This document shows, piece after piece, positions 35,886 through 43,814 of a stretch of 64,000 nucleotides of DNA (its first letter is position 1; each line of letters opens with the position of its first letter). This DNA is from Blastococcus_B deserti. Lineage in GTDB: Bacteria; Actinomycetota; Actinomycetes; Mycobacteriales; Geodermatophilaceae. Under the pieces are notes generated by a model. The model was not told the DNA's origin and searched no databases. It saw only the letters and a program-made list of their open reading frames with translations. Location of the stretch: NCBI RefSeq assembly GCF_042682525.1, contig NZ_JBHUHP010000001.1:620001-684000 (forward strand), written 5' to 3'. The translations under genes and the position numbers were made by a program.

Positions 35886-35919
35886 CCGGCCCGGTCCTCC
35901 ACGCGGAGGGCCGGGCCGG
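35886..35919 (+). terminator. Hairpin after the tandem array
   Basis: CCGGCCCGGTCCTCC (35886-35900) pairs with GGAGGGCCGGGCCGG (35905-35919) over a 4-base loop ACGC, with one mismatch. Strong terminator candidate. Confidence 0.7.
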
Positions 35920-35965
35920 TCTGCGTGTGCGGGTGTCCCCAGGGGGAGCCGGGTGTGCGCCGGAC

Positions 35966-36223
35966 ATGGACGCCGACCGGAACCGCGCCGCGCTGGAGCT
36001 CCACGAGCCCGGGTTCGCCGGGGAGATGGTGATCGAAGGCCTGCCGGGCGCGCGGTCCGTGCGGATCACCGGCATCCGGCCGCAGGACGGGGCGACGGTG
36101 GTCAAGGACCTGCCGGCCGATCGCGACGCGGACCTGGCGGAGCTCGCCGACCGCGTCGTCGGTGGCGACGACGCGGCCGCGGTCAGGCTGCTGGCCCACG
36201 TGGGTGTGCTCGATCCCGCCTGA
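35966..36223 (+). CDS. Hypothetical protein, 85 aa
   Basis: An acidic 85-residue protein beginning MDADRNRAALELHEPGFAGE, with predicted strands (MVIEGLPGARSVRITGI) and a C-terminal helix pair (LAELADRVVGGDDAAAVRLL). No known domain, signal peptide or membrane segment is visible. The codon pattern is that of a real gene. No clear ribosome binding site precedes the ATG. Confidence 0.55.
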   Translation: MDADRNRAALELHEPGFAGEMVIEGLPGARSVRITGIRPQDGATVVKDLPADRDADLAELADRVVGGDDAAAVRLLAHVGVLDPA

Positions 36224-36246
36224 CCGCCACGGGGGCGGCCGATGTC

Positions 36247-37131
36247 TCACCCGCCCTGCCCCGGGAGGTCGGCGCAGCCGCTCTCGTCCGGCAGCAGGGG
36301 CCGGAACAGCGCCGACCAGCGGGTGCCGTCCGGGGCCGACCACGGGGTCAGCGCGGTCGCGTTCCGCGCCGCTCCGATCACCGCCTCCGCCTGCTCGCCC
36401 TCGGCCACGACGCAGCTGAGCCCCGGGGAGGCGCCCAGGGCCTCGCCGGGCAGCGCCGGGCCCGGCCAGGGCACCGGGGCGGGGACCAGACCGTGCGCCA
36501 CGTCGTCCTCCGAGGCCGTCCACGGGCGGACGACGGCGGCGACGGCGTCCGGGGTCCACGGCCGCGGCCCCCGCTTCCCGGGCTCGGCCAGGCCCAGGTC
36601 GGTCAGCTCACCCAGCAGGGCGCGCAGCTCCTCGCGAGCGGCCTCCTGGGCCTCGGTCAGCCCGCCGCGGGGCAGGCCCGCCGCTTCGGTGAGCGCGTAC
36701 ACCTCGCGCACGTGGGTTCCGCCGGAGGTCACCAGCGTGAACCGGGTGGACGGCGCGTCGGCGAGCGGCGGCATGCCGAGGTCGCCGGTCTCCGCGACGC
36801 CCGCGGCGAGGGCCCGGTCGGCCAGTGCCCGGACCCCGTCGCGGCCGACGTCGACGACCTGGACGTTCGGCCAGGCGGGACCGGGGTGGATCGCCTCGAC
36901 CGGCCCCTCGAGGAGCACCCGGCCGTCGCCGTGGACGCTGACGAGGGGCAGGCGGGCCGGGATCGTCTCGGGCGGGACGAAGCCACCGGTGAGCTCCACG
37001 CGCAGCACCAGCGCGTCGTCGTCCTGCGGCACGCCGGCCGCACCCGGGCCGGCGCCGTCGCGATCCGCGCAGGCGGTGAGGGACAGGAGCACGAGGAAGG
37101 CCGCCGTCCGCCCGGCTCGCCCCCATCCCAC
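36247..37131 (-). CDS. Lipoprotein of unknown function
   Basis: The 294-residue product has a lipoprotein signal: basic start (GRAGR), hydrophobic AAFLVLLSLTA and lipid-anchored Cys21 (LTAC). The mature part is Asp/Pro-rich, with LVLRVELTGGFVPPETIPAR, LPLVSVHGDGRVLLEGPVEA and a C-terminal half with GLSCVVAEGEQAEAVIGAAR. No catalytic motif was recognised. GTG 37131 is chosen as the only start that keeps the signal peptide. It is divergent from nucS, sharing 57 bases of upstream DNA. Confidence 0.75.
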   Translation of the reverse strand: MGWGRAGRTAAFLVLLSLTACADRDGAGPGAAGVPQDDDALVLRVELTGGFVPPETIPARLPLVSVHGDGRVLLEGPVEAIHPGPAWPNVQVVDVGRDGVRALADRALAAGVAETGDLGMPPLADAPSTRFTLVTSGGTHVREVYALTEAAGLPRGGLTEAQEAAREELRALLGELTDLGLAEPGKRGPRPWTPDAVAAVVRPWTASEDDVAHGLVPAPVPWPGPALPGEALGASPGLSCVVAEGEQAEAVIGAARNATALTPWSAPDGTRWSALFRPLLPDESGCADLPGQGG

Positions 37132-37188
37132 GCCATGAGGACGACGGGGCCGCGGGCGGGGTTCCCGCGCCCGGTACCGTCGGCGCCC

Positions 37189-37860
37189 GTGCGCCTGGTC
37201 ATCGCCCGCTGCTCCGTCGACTACATCGGTCGGCTCACCGCCCACCTGCCGATGGCGACCCGCCTGCTGCTGGTCAAGGCCGACGGCTCGGTGTCCATCC
37301 ACGCCGACGACCGCGCCTACAAACCGCTGAACTGGATGAGCCCGCCGTGCACGCTCAGGGACGACCTCGTCGACGGCTCGGGCACCTGGACGGTGACCAA
37401 CAAGGCCGGCGAGCAGCTCGTCATCACCATCGAGGCCGTCGAGCACGACCACTCCCAGGAGCTCGGCGCCGACCCGGGCCTGCAGAAGGACGGCGTCGAG
37501 GCGGAGCTGCAGCGCCTGCTCGCCCTGCACGTGGAGACGTTCGGGGCCGGCTGGTCGCTGGTGCGCCGTGAGTACCCGACCGCCATCGGGCCGGTCGACC
37601 TGCTCTGCCGGGACGCCTCCGGCGCCGTGGTGGCCGTGGAGATCAAGCGGCGCGGGGAGATCGACGGCGTCGAGCAGCTGACCCGCTACCTCGAGCTGCT
37701 CAACCGCGATCCGCTGCTCGCCCCGGTCAAGGGCGTGTTCGCCGCGCAGGAGATCAAGCCCCAGGCCCGGGTGCTGGCCGCCGACCGTGGCATCGACTGC
37801 GTGACCGTCGACTACGCCGTCCTCAAGGGCACCGACGACCCCACCCAGCGGCTCTTCTGA
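37189..37860 (+). CDS. nucS: Mismatch-specific endonuclease NucS/EndoMS
   Basis: NucS cuts both strands at mismatched bases and replaces MutS/MutL repair in most actinobacteria. The N-terminal DNA-binding domain (VIARCSVDYIGRLTAHLP, then LLLVKADGSVSIHADDRAYK and PLNWMSPPC) and the C-terminal RecB-like nuclease with GPVDLLCRDASGAVVAVEIK, containing the D...ExK catalytic set, are complete. 223 residues, normal length. The GTG start lies 8 bases after a TACCGT box. Confidence 0.96.
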   Translation: MRLVIARCSVDYIGRLTAHLPMATRLLLVKADGSVSIHADDRAYKPLNWMSPPCTLRDDLVDGSGTWTVTNKAGEQLVITIEAVEHDHSQELGADPGLQKDGVEAELQRLLALHVETFGAGWSLVRREYPTAIGPVDLLCRDASGAVVAVEIKRRGEIDGVEQLTRYLELLNRDPLLAPVKGVFAAQEIKPQARVLAADRGIDCVTVDYAVLKGTDDPTQRLF

Positions 37861-37872
37861 CCGCGTTCCCTC

Positions 37873-37999
37873 GGCGGCGTCCCCTCGAACGGCGGCGTCC
37901 CCTCGAACGGCGGCGTCCCCTCGAACGGCGGCGTCCCCTCGAACGGCGGCGTCCCCTCGAACGGCGGCGTCCCCTCGAACGGCGTCGTCCCCTCTGGTC
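37873..37999. repeat. 18-bp minisatellite downstream of nucS
   Basis: Six perfect head-to-tail copies of GGCGGCGTCCCCTCGAAC run from 37873 to 37980, followed by a degenerate seventh. The array starts 12 bases after the nucS stop and ends 30 bases before the next gene. It is non-coding on the + strand. The units have no internal symmetry and no spacers, so this is not a CRISPR array. Confidence 0.97.
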
Positions 38000-38029
38000 A
38001 GGCCCCGGGACGCCCGCCAGGGTGGGGCC

Positions 38030-38791
38030 ATGACCGGCCCCCGCCGTGCGGAGACGATCGACGACGTCCTGGAGGCCCTGCGGGAGGTCGTCGACGACTC
38101 CCTCGCGGCCGGGAGCCGGGTCGGCTACTTCGCCGCGCTGTACCGGCAGGTCACCGTCGCCGTCGCGCGCGGCATCGACGAGGGCGTCTTCGACGACGGC
38201 GAGCGGATGAGCCGGCTCGACGCGGCCTTCGCGAACCGCTACTTCGAGGCGTTGGACGCCTGGCGGTCGGGCGGCCGGCCGAGCCGCAGCTGGCGGACCG
38301 CCTTCCGGGCCACCGACGAGGAGCGGCCGGTCCTCGTGCAGCACCTGGCGCTCGGCGTCAACGCGCACATCAACCTGGACCTGCCGGTCGTCTGCGCCCG
38401 CATGTGCCCGGGCGACGCGATCATGGGTCTGCGGCGGGACTTCGACCTGATCAACGGCATCCTGACCGTCGCCCTGGGCGATCTGCAGACCCGCCTGGCG
38501 GTGCTGTCCCCGCTGCTGGGTGCGCTGGACGTCGTCCTCGGCCGGCTGGACGAGGAGATCGTCGGCTTCAACGTCCGGAAGGCCCGGTCGGAGGCCTGGG
38601 ACGCCGCGGTGCTCCTGGCCCGGCAGGAGCCCGAGGCCCAGGAGGCGACGGAGAAGATGCTCGACCGGTACGCGAGCGGCCTGGCCCGGGTCGTCCTGGC
38701 CCCGCCGTTCCCGCTGCCGGCCGCGCTCGACCTGGTGCGGGCCACCGAGCGCGCCGGGGTCCAGGAGACGCTGCGGGCGCTCGACGGCTGA
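38030..38791 (+). CDS. DUF5995 family protein
   Basis: A 253-residue all-helical protein with the DUF5995 blocks SRVGYFAALYRQVTVAVARG, MSRLDAAFANRYFEALDAW and VQHLALGVNAHINLDLPVVC. The conserved His and Asp residues (QHL, NAHINLDL) could bind metal, but no function is known for the family. It stands alone between the minisatellite and a predicted operator. Confidence 0.8.
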   Translation: MTGPRRAETIDDVLEALREVVDDSLAAGSRVGYFAALYRQVTVAVARGIDEGVFDDGERMSRLDAAFANRYFEALDAWRSGGRPSRSWRTAFRATDEERPVLVQHLALGVNAHINLDLPVVCARMCPGDAIMGLRRDFDLINGILTVALGDLQTRLAVLSPLLGALDVVLGRLDEEIVGFNVRKARSEAWDAAVLLARQEPEAQEATEKMLDRYASGLARVVLAPPFPLPAALDLVRATERAGVQETLRALDG

Positions 38792-38806
38792 CCCCGACCG
38801 CCGGCG

Positions 38807-38826
38807 GGTTACCGGCCGGTAGGCCC
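38807..38826 (+). promoter_or_regulatory. Operator-like palindrome before the 3-hydroxybutyryl-CoA dehydrogenase gene
   Basis: GTTACCGGCCGGTAGG contains a perfect 12-bp palindrome, TACCGGCCGGTA (38810-38821). It lies 64-84 bases before the GTG at 38890 and matches the elements at 31180 and 45206. Confidence 0.55.
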
Positions 38827-38889
38827 CGAGCGGCGCCGGGAAGCGGGTGAGAGACTGCCCGCGATCACCGGCGACAAGGAGATGGCAGC

Positions 38890-40671
38890 GTGGCCAGGGA
38901 ACTGAACGAGGTCGGCGTCGTGGGACTGGGCACCATGGGTGCCGGCATCGCGGAGGTGCTCGCGCGGGCGGGCCTGTCGGTCACCGCCGTGGAGGTCAAC
39001 GACGAGGCCCTCGCCCGGGGCCGGGCGCACGTCGAGCACTCCACCGACCGCGCGGTGAGCCGCGGCAAGCTCGACCCGGCCGACCGGGACGCGATCTTCG
39101 AGCGGATCCGCTTCACCACGTCGATGGAGGACCTCGCCTCCGCCGAGCTGGTCATCGAGGCGGTGCCCGAGCGGATGGAGCTGAAGACCGAGATCTTCGC
39201 CCAGCTCGACAAGATCTGCCCGCCCGACACGATCCTGGCGACCAACACCTCGAGCCTCTCGGTCACCGAGCTGTCGGTGGCGACCGGCCGGCCGAGCAAG
39301 GTCATCGGCATGCACTTCTTCAACCCGGCCCCGGTCATGAAGCTGGTCGAGGTCGTGCGCACCGTCGTCACCGAGCCCTCGGTCGTCGAGGACGTCGAGG
39401 CCCTGGCCGAGCGGCTGGGCAAGGTGGACGTGACCATCGGCGACAAGGCGGGCTTCATCGCCAACGCGCTGCTGTTCGGCTACCTGAACCACGCGGTCGC
39501 CATGTACGAGAACCGCTACGCCAGCCGCGAGGACATCGACGCCGCCATGCGGCTGGGGTGCGGCCTGCCGATGGGGCCGCTGGCGCTCATGGACCTCATC
39601 GGCATCGACACCGCCTACGAGATCCTCGACACGATGTACAAGCAGTCGCGCAACCGGCTGCACGCGCCCAGCCCGATCATCAAGCAGATGATGACGGCGG
39701 GGCTGCTGGGCCGGAAGACCGGCCGCGGCTTCTACACCTACGCCGGGCCCGACTCGGCCGAGGTGGTGCCCGACGACCAGACGCCGGCCGCCGGAAGTGC
39801 GGCCGAGGGCGCCCGGCCGGTGCAGAAGGTCGGCGTCGTGGGCTCGGGCACGATGGCCGCGGGCATCATCGAGGTGGTCGCCAAGGGCGGCTACGACGTG
39901 CGCTTCGTCGCCCGGACCCCCGAGAAGGTCGAGGCGGTGACGAAGGAGCTGACCAGGTCGCTGGAGAAGCAGGTGGTGCGCGGCCGGCTCGACGAGGCCA
40001 CCCGGGACGGCGTCCTCGGCCGGGTCACCGGGACGACGTCGCTGGACGAGCTGGCCGACCGCGACCTCGTCATCGAGGCCGTCGTGGAGTCGCTGTCGAT
40101 CAAGGAGGCGCTGTTCGCCAACCTGGGCGAGATCACCAAGCCCGGCACCGTGCTGGCGACCACGACCTCCAGCCTGCCGGTCATCGAGTGCGCCAAGGCC
40201 AGCGGCCGCCCGGCCGACGTCGTCGGCATGCACTTCTTCAACCCGGCGCAGGTCATGAAGCTCGTCGAGGTGGTCTCGACCATCTCCACGGCGCCGGACG
40301 TCGCGGCTACGGCGCACGCGGTCTGCGCGCAGCTGGGCAAGCACGCGGTCTCGTGCACCGATCGGGCCGGCTTCATCGTCAACGCGCTGCTCTTCCCGTA
40401 CCTGAACGACGCCGTGAAGATGCTCGAGGCGCACTACGCCACCGCCGACGACATCGACGCCGCCATGAAGGTCGGCTGCGGGTACCCGATGGGGCCCTTC
40501 GAGCTCCTCGACGTCGTCGGCCTGGACGTCTCCCTGGCCATCGAGCGGGAGCTCTACACCGAGTTCCGGGAGCCGGGCTTCGCGCCGGCCCCGCTGCTCG
40601 AGCACCTGGTCACCGCCGGCTACCTGGGCCGCAAGACCGGCCGCGGGTTCCGGGACTACGCGAACCGCTGA
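38890..40671 (+). CDS. 3-hydroxybutyryl-CoA dehydrogenase, tandem duplicated
   Basis: The 593-residue protein consists of two complete 3-hydroxyacyl-CoA dehydrogenase modules joined by a Pro/Ala linker (about 296-315). Each has an NAD-binding loop (VGLGTMGAGIAEV and VGSGTMAAGIIEV), the catalytic region IGMHFFNPAPVMKLVEV / VGMHFFNPAQVMKLVEV and the C-terminal dimer domain with GRKTGRGFY / GRKTGRGFR. Catalytic His and Asn are kept in both. The likely reaction is acetoacetyl-CoA to 3-hydroxybutyryl-CoA, feeding the EMC pathway or PHA. GGAGA precedes the GTG start. Confidence 0.9.
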   Translation: MARELNEVGVVGLGTMGAGIAEVLARAGLSVTAVEVNDEALARGRAHVEHSTDRAVSRGKLDPADRDAIFERIRFTTSMEDLASAELVIEAVPERMELKTEIFAQLDKICPPDTILATNTSSLSVTELSVATGRPSKVIGMHFFNPAPVMKLVEVVRTVVTEPSVVEDVEALAERLGKVDVTIGDKAGFIANALLFGYLNHAVAMYENRYASREDIDAAMRLGCGLPMGPLALMDLIGIDTAYEILDTMYKQSRNRLHAPSPIIKQMMTAGLLGRKTGRGFYTYAGPDSAEVVPDDQTPAAGSAAEGARPVQKVGVVGSGTMAAGIIEVVAKGGYDVRFVARTPEKVEAVTKELTRSLEKQVVRGRLDEATRDGVLGRVTGTTSLDELADRDLVIEAVVESLSIKEALFANLGEITKPGTVLATTTSSLPVIECAKASGRPADVVGMHFFNPAQVMKLVEVVSTISTAPDVAATAHAVCAQLGKHAVSCTDRAGFIVNALLFPYLNDAVKMLEAHYATADDIDAAMKVGCGYPMGPFELLDVVGLDVSLAIERELYTEFREPGFAPAPLLEHLVTAGYLGRKTGRGFRDYANR

Positions 40672-40674
40672 CGC

Positions 40675-40980
40675 TTGGCGCGCCGACGATCACGGGCCGG
40701 TGGCCGGTCCCCGAACCGGCCGCCGCCCCGTCGGCGCGAGCAGGTGGAGGAGAGCGCGGACGGCGACTGGGTGGTCCGGGCGGTCACCGGCGCGGCCACC
40801 GCGAAGACCTATCGCTGCCCGGGCTGCGACCAGGAGATCCGGCCGGGCACCCCGCACGTCGTCACCTGGCCCGCCTATGCCCGCGCGTCCGACCTCGACC
40901 CGTGGGACACCGACTCCGCCGCCGGTCGGCGGCGGCACTGGCACCTGACCTGCTGGCGCTCCCGCGACCGCCGCCGGTGA
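40675..40980 (+). CDS. Small zinc-ribbon-like protein
   Basis: A 101-residue basic protein with the conserved core WVVRAVTGAATAKTYRCPGC then DQEIRPGTPHVVTWP and HWHLTCWRSR. The two CxxC-type cysteines, His and final Cys could hold one zinc ion. Homologues are widespread in actinobacteria and often labelled ATP/GTP-binding without evidence. The start is TTG at 40675, three bases after the dehydrogenase stop, so it is probably cotranscribed with it. Confidence 0.7.
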   Translation: MARRRSRAGGRSPNRPPPRRREQVEESADGDWVVRAVTGAATAKTYRCPGCDQEIRPGTPHVVTWPAYARASDLDPWDTDSAAGRRRHWHLTCWRSRDRRR

Positions 40981-41044
40981 CGGGACGAGGACCTCGTCCT
41001 CCCCATCTGTCGCCAGATCGGGGCGGGAGCCGGGACGGGTCCCG
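40981..41044 (+). terminator. Hairpin repeat between convergent genes
   Basis: Directly after the stop: CGGGACGAGGACCTCGTCC... with CCCCATCTGTCGCCAGATCGGGG as inner hairpin and GGACC/GGTCC outside. A divergent member of the AAGGACC family. Confidence 0.55.
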
Positions 41045-41077
41045 ATGCGTCCGCGAAGGGACCCGCGGCGGGCTCGC

Positions 41078-42481
41078 TCACCCCGCCTGGGCGAAGACGA
41101 TCACGTTGTCCTCGTAGCTGCCCGCCGCGCGGTCGAAGGCGCCTCCGCAGGTGATCAGCCGCAGCTCGGCGCCGGCCGTGGGGGCGTAGACGTCGACGGA
41201 CGGGAAGGCGTTCTTCGCCCGGCGGACCACCCGGGTCACGATGAAGGTCACCGTGCTTCCGTCGGCCCGCCCGACGACGATCTCGGTGCCCGGCCGCAGA
41301 CCGGCCAGCCCGGCGAAGACTCCCGGGGCACCCGCCCAGTCGACGTGGCCGGCGATCACCGCCGGACCCGGGGAGCCCGGGACCGGGCCGCCGGTGTACC
41401 ACCCGGCGACGGCGGGGTCGGCCGGAGGCACCAGTGCACCCGTGGCGTCCAGCCGCACCCCGGCCAGGGGAGCGTCCACGGCGGCCGCGGGAACGGCCAG
41501 TCGCACCGGCGGAGCCGCGGGCCCGGGTCCGGTACCGGTCCCGAGGACCACCGGGCCGCTTCCGGATGCCGCTGCGGCGGGGGTCATGGGCGCCGCGACG
41601 GCCGTGGCCGTCGCCAGGCAGCCGACCGTGAGCAGCGCACGCCCGCGGCGGCCGGTCGCCGCGAGCAGGGCGGCCGCGGCTCCGGCGATCGGCAGCGCGG
41701 CCGGCGCGCCGGGCATCGTGCCGCCGCCGGCCTCCACGCCACCGGCCGGGACGACCGTCGGCCCGGCCGCCTCCACGACCGGCCGGACGGTCAGCCCGCC
41801 TCCCGGGCGGTCCAGCACCACCAGGGTGACCACCGAGCCGGCTGCCAACGGAACCGCCACCCGCGCCGGTGCGCCGGTGCTGCCCGCGACACCGAGCGTC
41901 GTCGTCCCGGCAGCGACGGTCCGGTACTCACCGGTCCTGCCGAACGCCAGTGCCGTGGCCAGGTCCGGCCCTCCGGGCACGGACACGTCGAGCGTCGGGA
42001 CCTCCCCGGCCGCGGCGAGGACCCGGACCCGCGCCGAGCCGGCGGGGGGAGCGGTCCGGTCGGCCGGGAGCGCCCGCAGGGCGACGTCGGCGAACCGGCC
42101 CGACAGCGTCACCGTGCGCATCACCCCGGCGGGCACCTCCACGCGGGCCGACAGCACCGGGGCGACCGTGCCGTCGCTGCCCGCGGCGCGCACGCTGACC
42201 GCGTAGGTGCCCGGGGCGAGAGCGACGGGGTCGCTCACCGCGCCGTAGGCGAGGCCGGTGACCAGGTCGGGGCCCGGGTCGGTCAGCGGTCCGTCGGCGC
42301 CCGGCGGCACCGGTGCCACTGCGACGTCCACGGCCGGGGTGTCGGGGGAGAGGTGGGCGACGAGCAGCCGGCCGGTGTCCTCGGCGGCCGCCGGCGGCAC
42401 GCCCAGGCACCACAGGACCGCCCAGAGCCCGACGACGAACAGCCCGCGCCGGCCCCCCGGCCGGGTCGCGCCGCGAGCCAG
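41078..42481 (-). CDS. DUF4397 - sorting-signal - class F sortase fusion protein
   Basis: With the start placed at CTG 42481 the product has 467 residues: signal peptide (RRGLFVVGLWAVLWCLGVPP, cleaved near AAAED), two DUF4397-type repeats (about 38-135, LVAHLSPDTPAVDVAVAPV; and 150-235, RVRVLAAAGEVPTLDVSVPG), then LPIAG-AAAALLAAT-GRRGR at 263-281, which looks like a cell-wall sorting signal, a second membrane segment and a sortase domain (325-467). The sortase has catalytic His379 (IAGHVDW), Cys445 (LITCGG) and a candidate Arg451. No ATG, GTG or TTG lies upstream of the signal peptide in frame, so the start is uncertain. Sortases cut LPxTG-type proteins and attach them to the wall. Confidence 0.78.
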   Translation of the reverse strand: MARGATRPGGRRGLFVVGLWAVLWCLGVPPAAAEDTGRLLVAHLSPDTPAVDVAVAPVPPGADGPLTDPGPDLVTGLAYGAVSDPVALAPGTYAVSVRAAGSDGTVAPVLSARVEVPAGVMRTVTLSGRFADVALRALPADRTAPPAGSARVRVLAAAGEVPTLDVSVPGGPDLATALAFGRTGEYRTVAAGTTTLGVAGSTGAPARVAVPLAAGSVVTLVVLDRPGGGLTVRPVVEAAGPTVVPAGGVEAGGGTMPGAPAALPIAGAAAALLAATGRRGRALLTVGCLATATAVAAPMTPAAAASGSGPVVLGTGTGPGPAAPPVRLAVPAAAVDAPLAGVRLDATGALVPPADPAVAGWYTGGPVPGSPGPAVIAGHVDWAGAPGVFAGLAGLRPGTEIVVGRADGSTVTFIVTRVVRRAKNAFPSVDVYAPTAGAELRLITCGGAFDRAAGSYEDNVIVFAQAG

Positions 42482-42483
42482 GG

Positions 42484-42512
42484 GCGGCGGGACCCGGCAG
42501 GAGGGTCCTGTC
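42484..42512 (-). repeat. Short AGGACC hairpin after the DivIVA-like gene
   Basis: On the minus strand GACAGGACCCTCCTGCCGGG follows the stop directly; GGACCC-TCCTGCC-GGGTCC is a 6-bp hairpin. It resembles the other AAGGACC elements but is truncated. Confidence 0.45.
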
Positions 42513-43652
42513 TCAGGAACGCCCCTGGCCGACCGGCTGGTCGATCGCCTGGGTCGGCGGCCCCTGGACGGGAGTCGGGGAGGTGCCAGGGCGCGGCGGC
42601 ATCGGCAGCTGCCGGGTCGCGGCCGGCTCCGGCCGGGTGGGCTGCCGGGCCGCGGCCGCCTCGCTCTCGCCCCGGGGGGAGGTCTGCGGGGCTGCCGCGG
42701 GCGCCGTGGAGGTGACCTGCGGCGCCGGCTGCGGACGGCGCTCGGTCTCGCGGGCGGGCGCGACCGGGGAGGTGGTGCCGCTCGACGAGCCCGTGGCCAG
42801 GCCGGTGACCGGGGCGGGGCTCGGCGCCGGTGCGGGCGTGGGCTGCTGTGGGCGGTCGCTGAGCTCGGGCAGCGTGCTGAGCAGCTGACGAGCCTGCAGC
42901 AACCGGCTGGTGAGCTCGTCCCGCACCTCGCGGATGGCCTCGGCCTTGGCCTCCGCCTCGGCGATGAGCTGGGCCGCGTGCTGCTCCGCGGCGGCGATCC
43001 GCTGGCGCGCGGCCTGGGTGGAGACGCGCTCGCGCTCCTCCTCGGCCGCGGCGGCCTCGGCGCGGCGGGCCCGCTGCGCGATGTCGAAGTCCTCCTCGAC
43101 CTTGGCCCGGCGTGCCTGCGACTCGGCGTCGAGCCGGGCGACCCGCTCCTGGGCCTTGGCCACGAGCTCGTCGGCACGCTGCTGCGCCTTCTGCATGATC
43201 TGCTCGGCGTTCTGGCGTGCCTCGGCGAGCATCCGCTCCACCTCGGCCTGCCCTGCCGCGTGCCGCTCGAGCAGCGCCCGCTCCTCGGCCGCGGTCTGCT
43301 CGCGGACGGCCTGCGCGTCGAGCTCGGCGGCGCGGCGGATCTCGCCGGCCTCCTCCTCGGCGAGCGTCAGCATGTGCTGGATCCGCTCGCTGATGTTCTC
43401 GAACGTCGGGGCCGACGCCGTGGCCGCCTTGCGGCGCAGCGACTCGATCTCGCCGTGCAGGGCCGAGAGCTGGCTGGCCAGGTCGGCGGAGCGGGCGACG
43501 GCGGCATCGCGGTCGGCCAGGGCGATCCGGAAGTCCGCCTCGAGCCGCTCGATGGTCTCGGCCACCTGGCTGCGGTCGTAGCCCCGCAGGACGACGTCGA
43601 ACGAGTGCTGCGCGTCGTGCAGCGACAACGGGTCGTGGCGGGGATCGCTCAT
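42513..43652 (-). CDS. DivIVA-like coiled-coil protein
   Basis: The 379-residue protein starts with a DivIVA-like N-terminus (HDAQHSFDVVLRGYDRSQVA) followed by about 220 residues of Ala/Glu/Arg-rich coiled coil (AEARQNAEQIMQKAQQRADE and similar) and a disordered Pro/Ala/Thr tail. Proteins of this kind (DivIVA, Scy, FilP) organise growth or division sites in actinobacteria. ATG 43652 is chosen because GGAG lies nine bases upstream; ATG 43676 in frame is an alternative. It precedes the sortase fusion on the same strand. Confidence 0.75.
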   Translation of the reverse strand: MSDPRHDPLSLHDAQHSFDVVLRGYDRSQVAETIERLEADFRIALADRDAAVARSADLASQLSALHGEIESLRRKAATASAPTFENISERIQHMLTLAEEEAGEIRRAAELDAQAVREQTAAEERALLERHAAGQAEVERMLAEARQNAEQIMQKAQQRADELVAKAQERVARLDAESQARRAKVEEDFDIAQRARRAEAAAAEEERERVSTQAARQRIAAAEQHAAQLIAEAEAKAEAIREVRDELTSRLLQARQLLSTLPELSDRPQQPTPAPAPSPAPVTGLATGSSSGTTSPVAPARETERRPQPAPQVTSTAPAAAPQTSPRGESEAAAARQPTRPEPAATRQLPMPPRPGTSPTPVQGPPTQAIDQPVGQGRS

Positions 43653-43814
43653 GCGGTCATACTCCCAGAAGGTCATGGGGCCGTCAGCGTGTCGGCGGGA
43701 CACCCGGGGCCAGTGGGGCGGCTGAGCCGCCGCCCCTGCCGGTAGTGGCCGCCGGACGAACACTATCGGCAGGAAGCCCGGTCCGGTGCCGGGACCGGGC
43801 CCCTGCCCGACGGC

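Noticed and set aside
37873..37999. CRISPR array
   Set aside because: The 18-bp units are directly adjacent with no spacers, and no cas gene is present.
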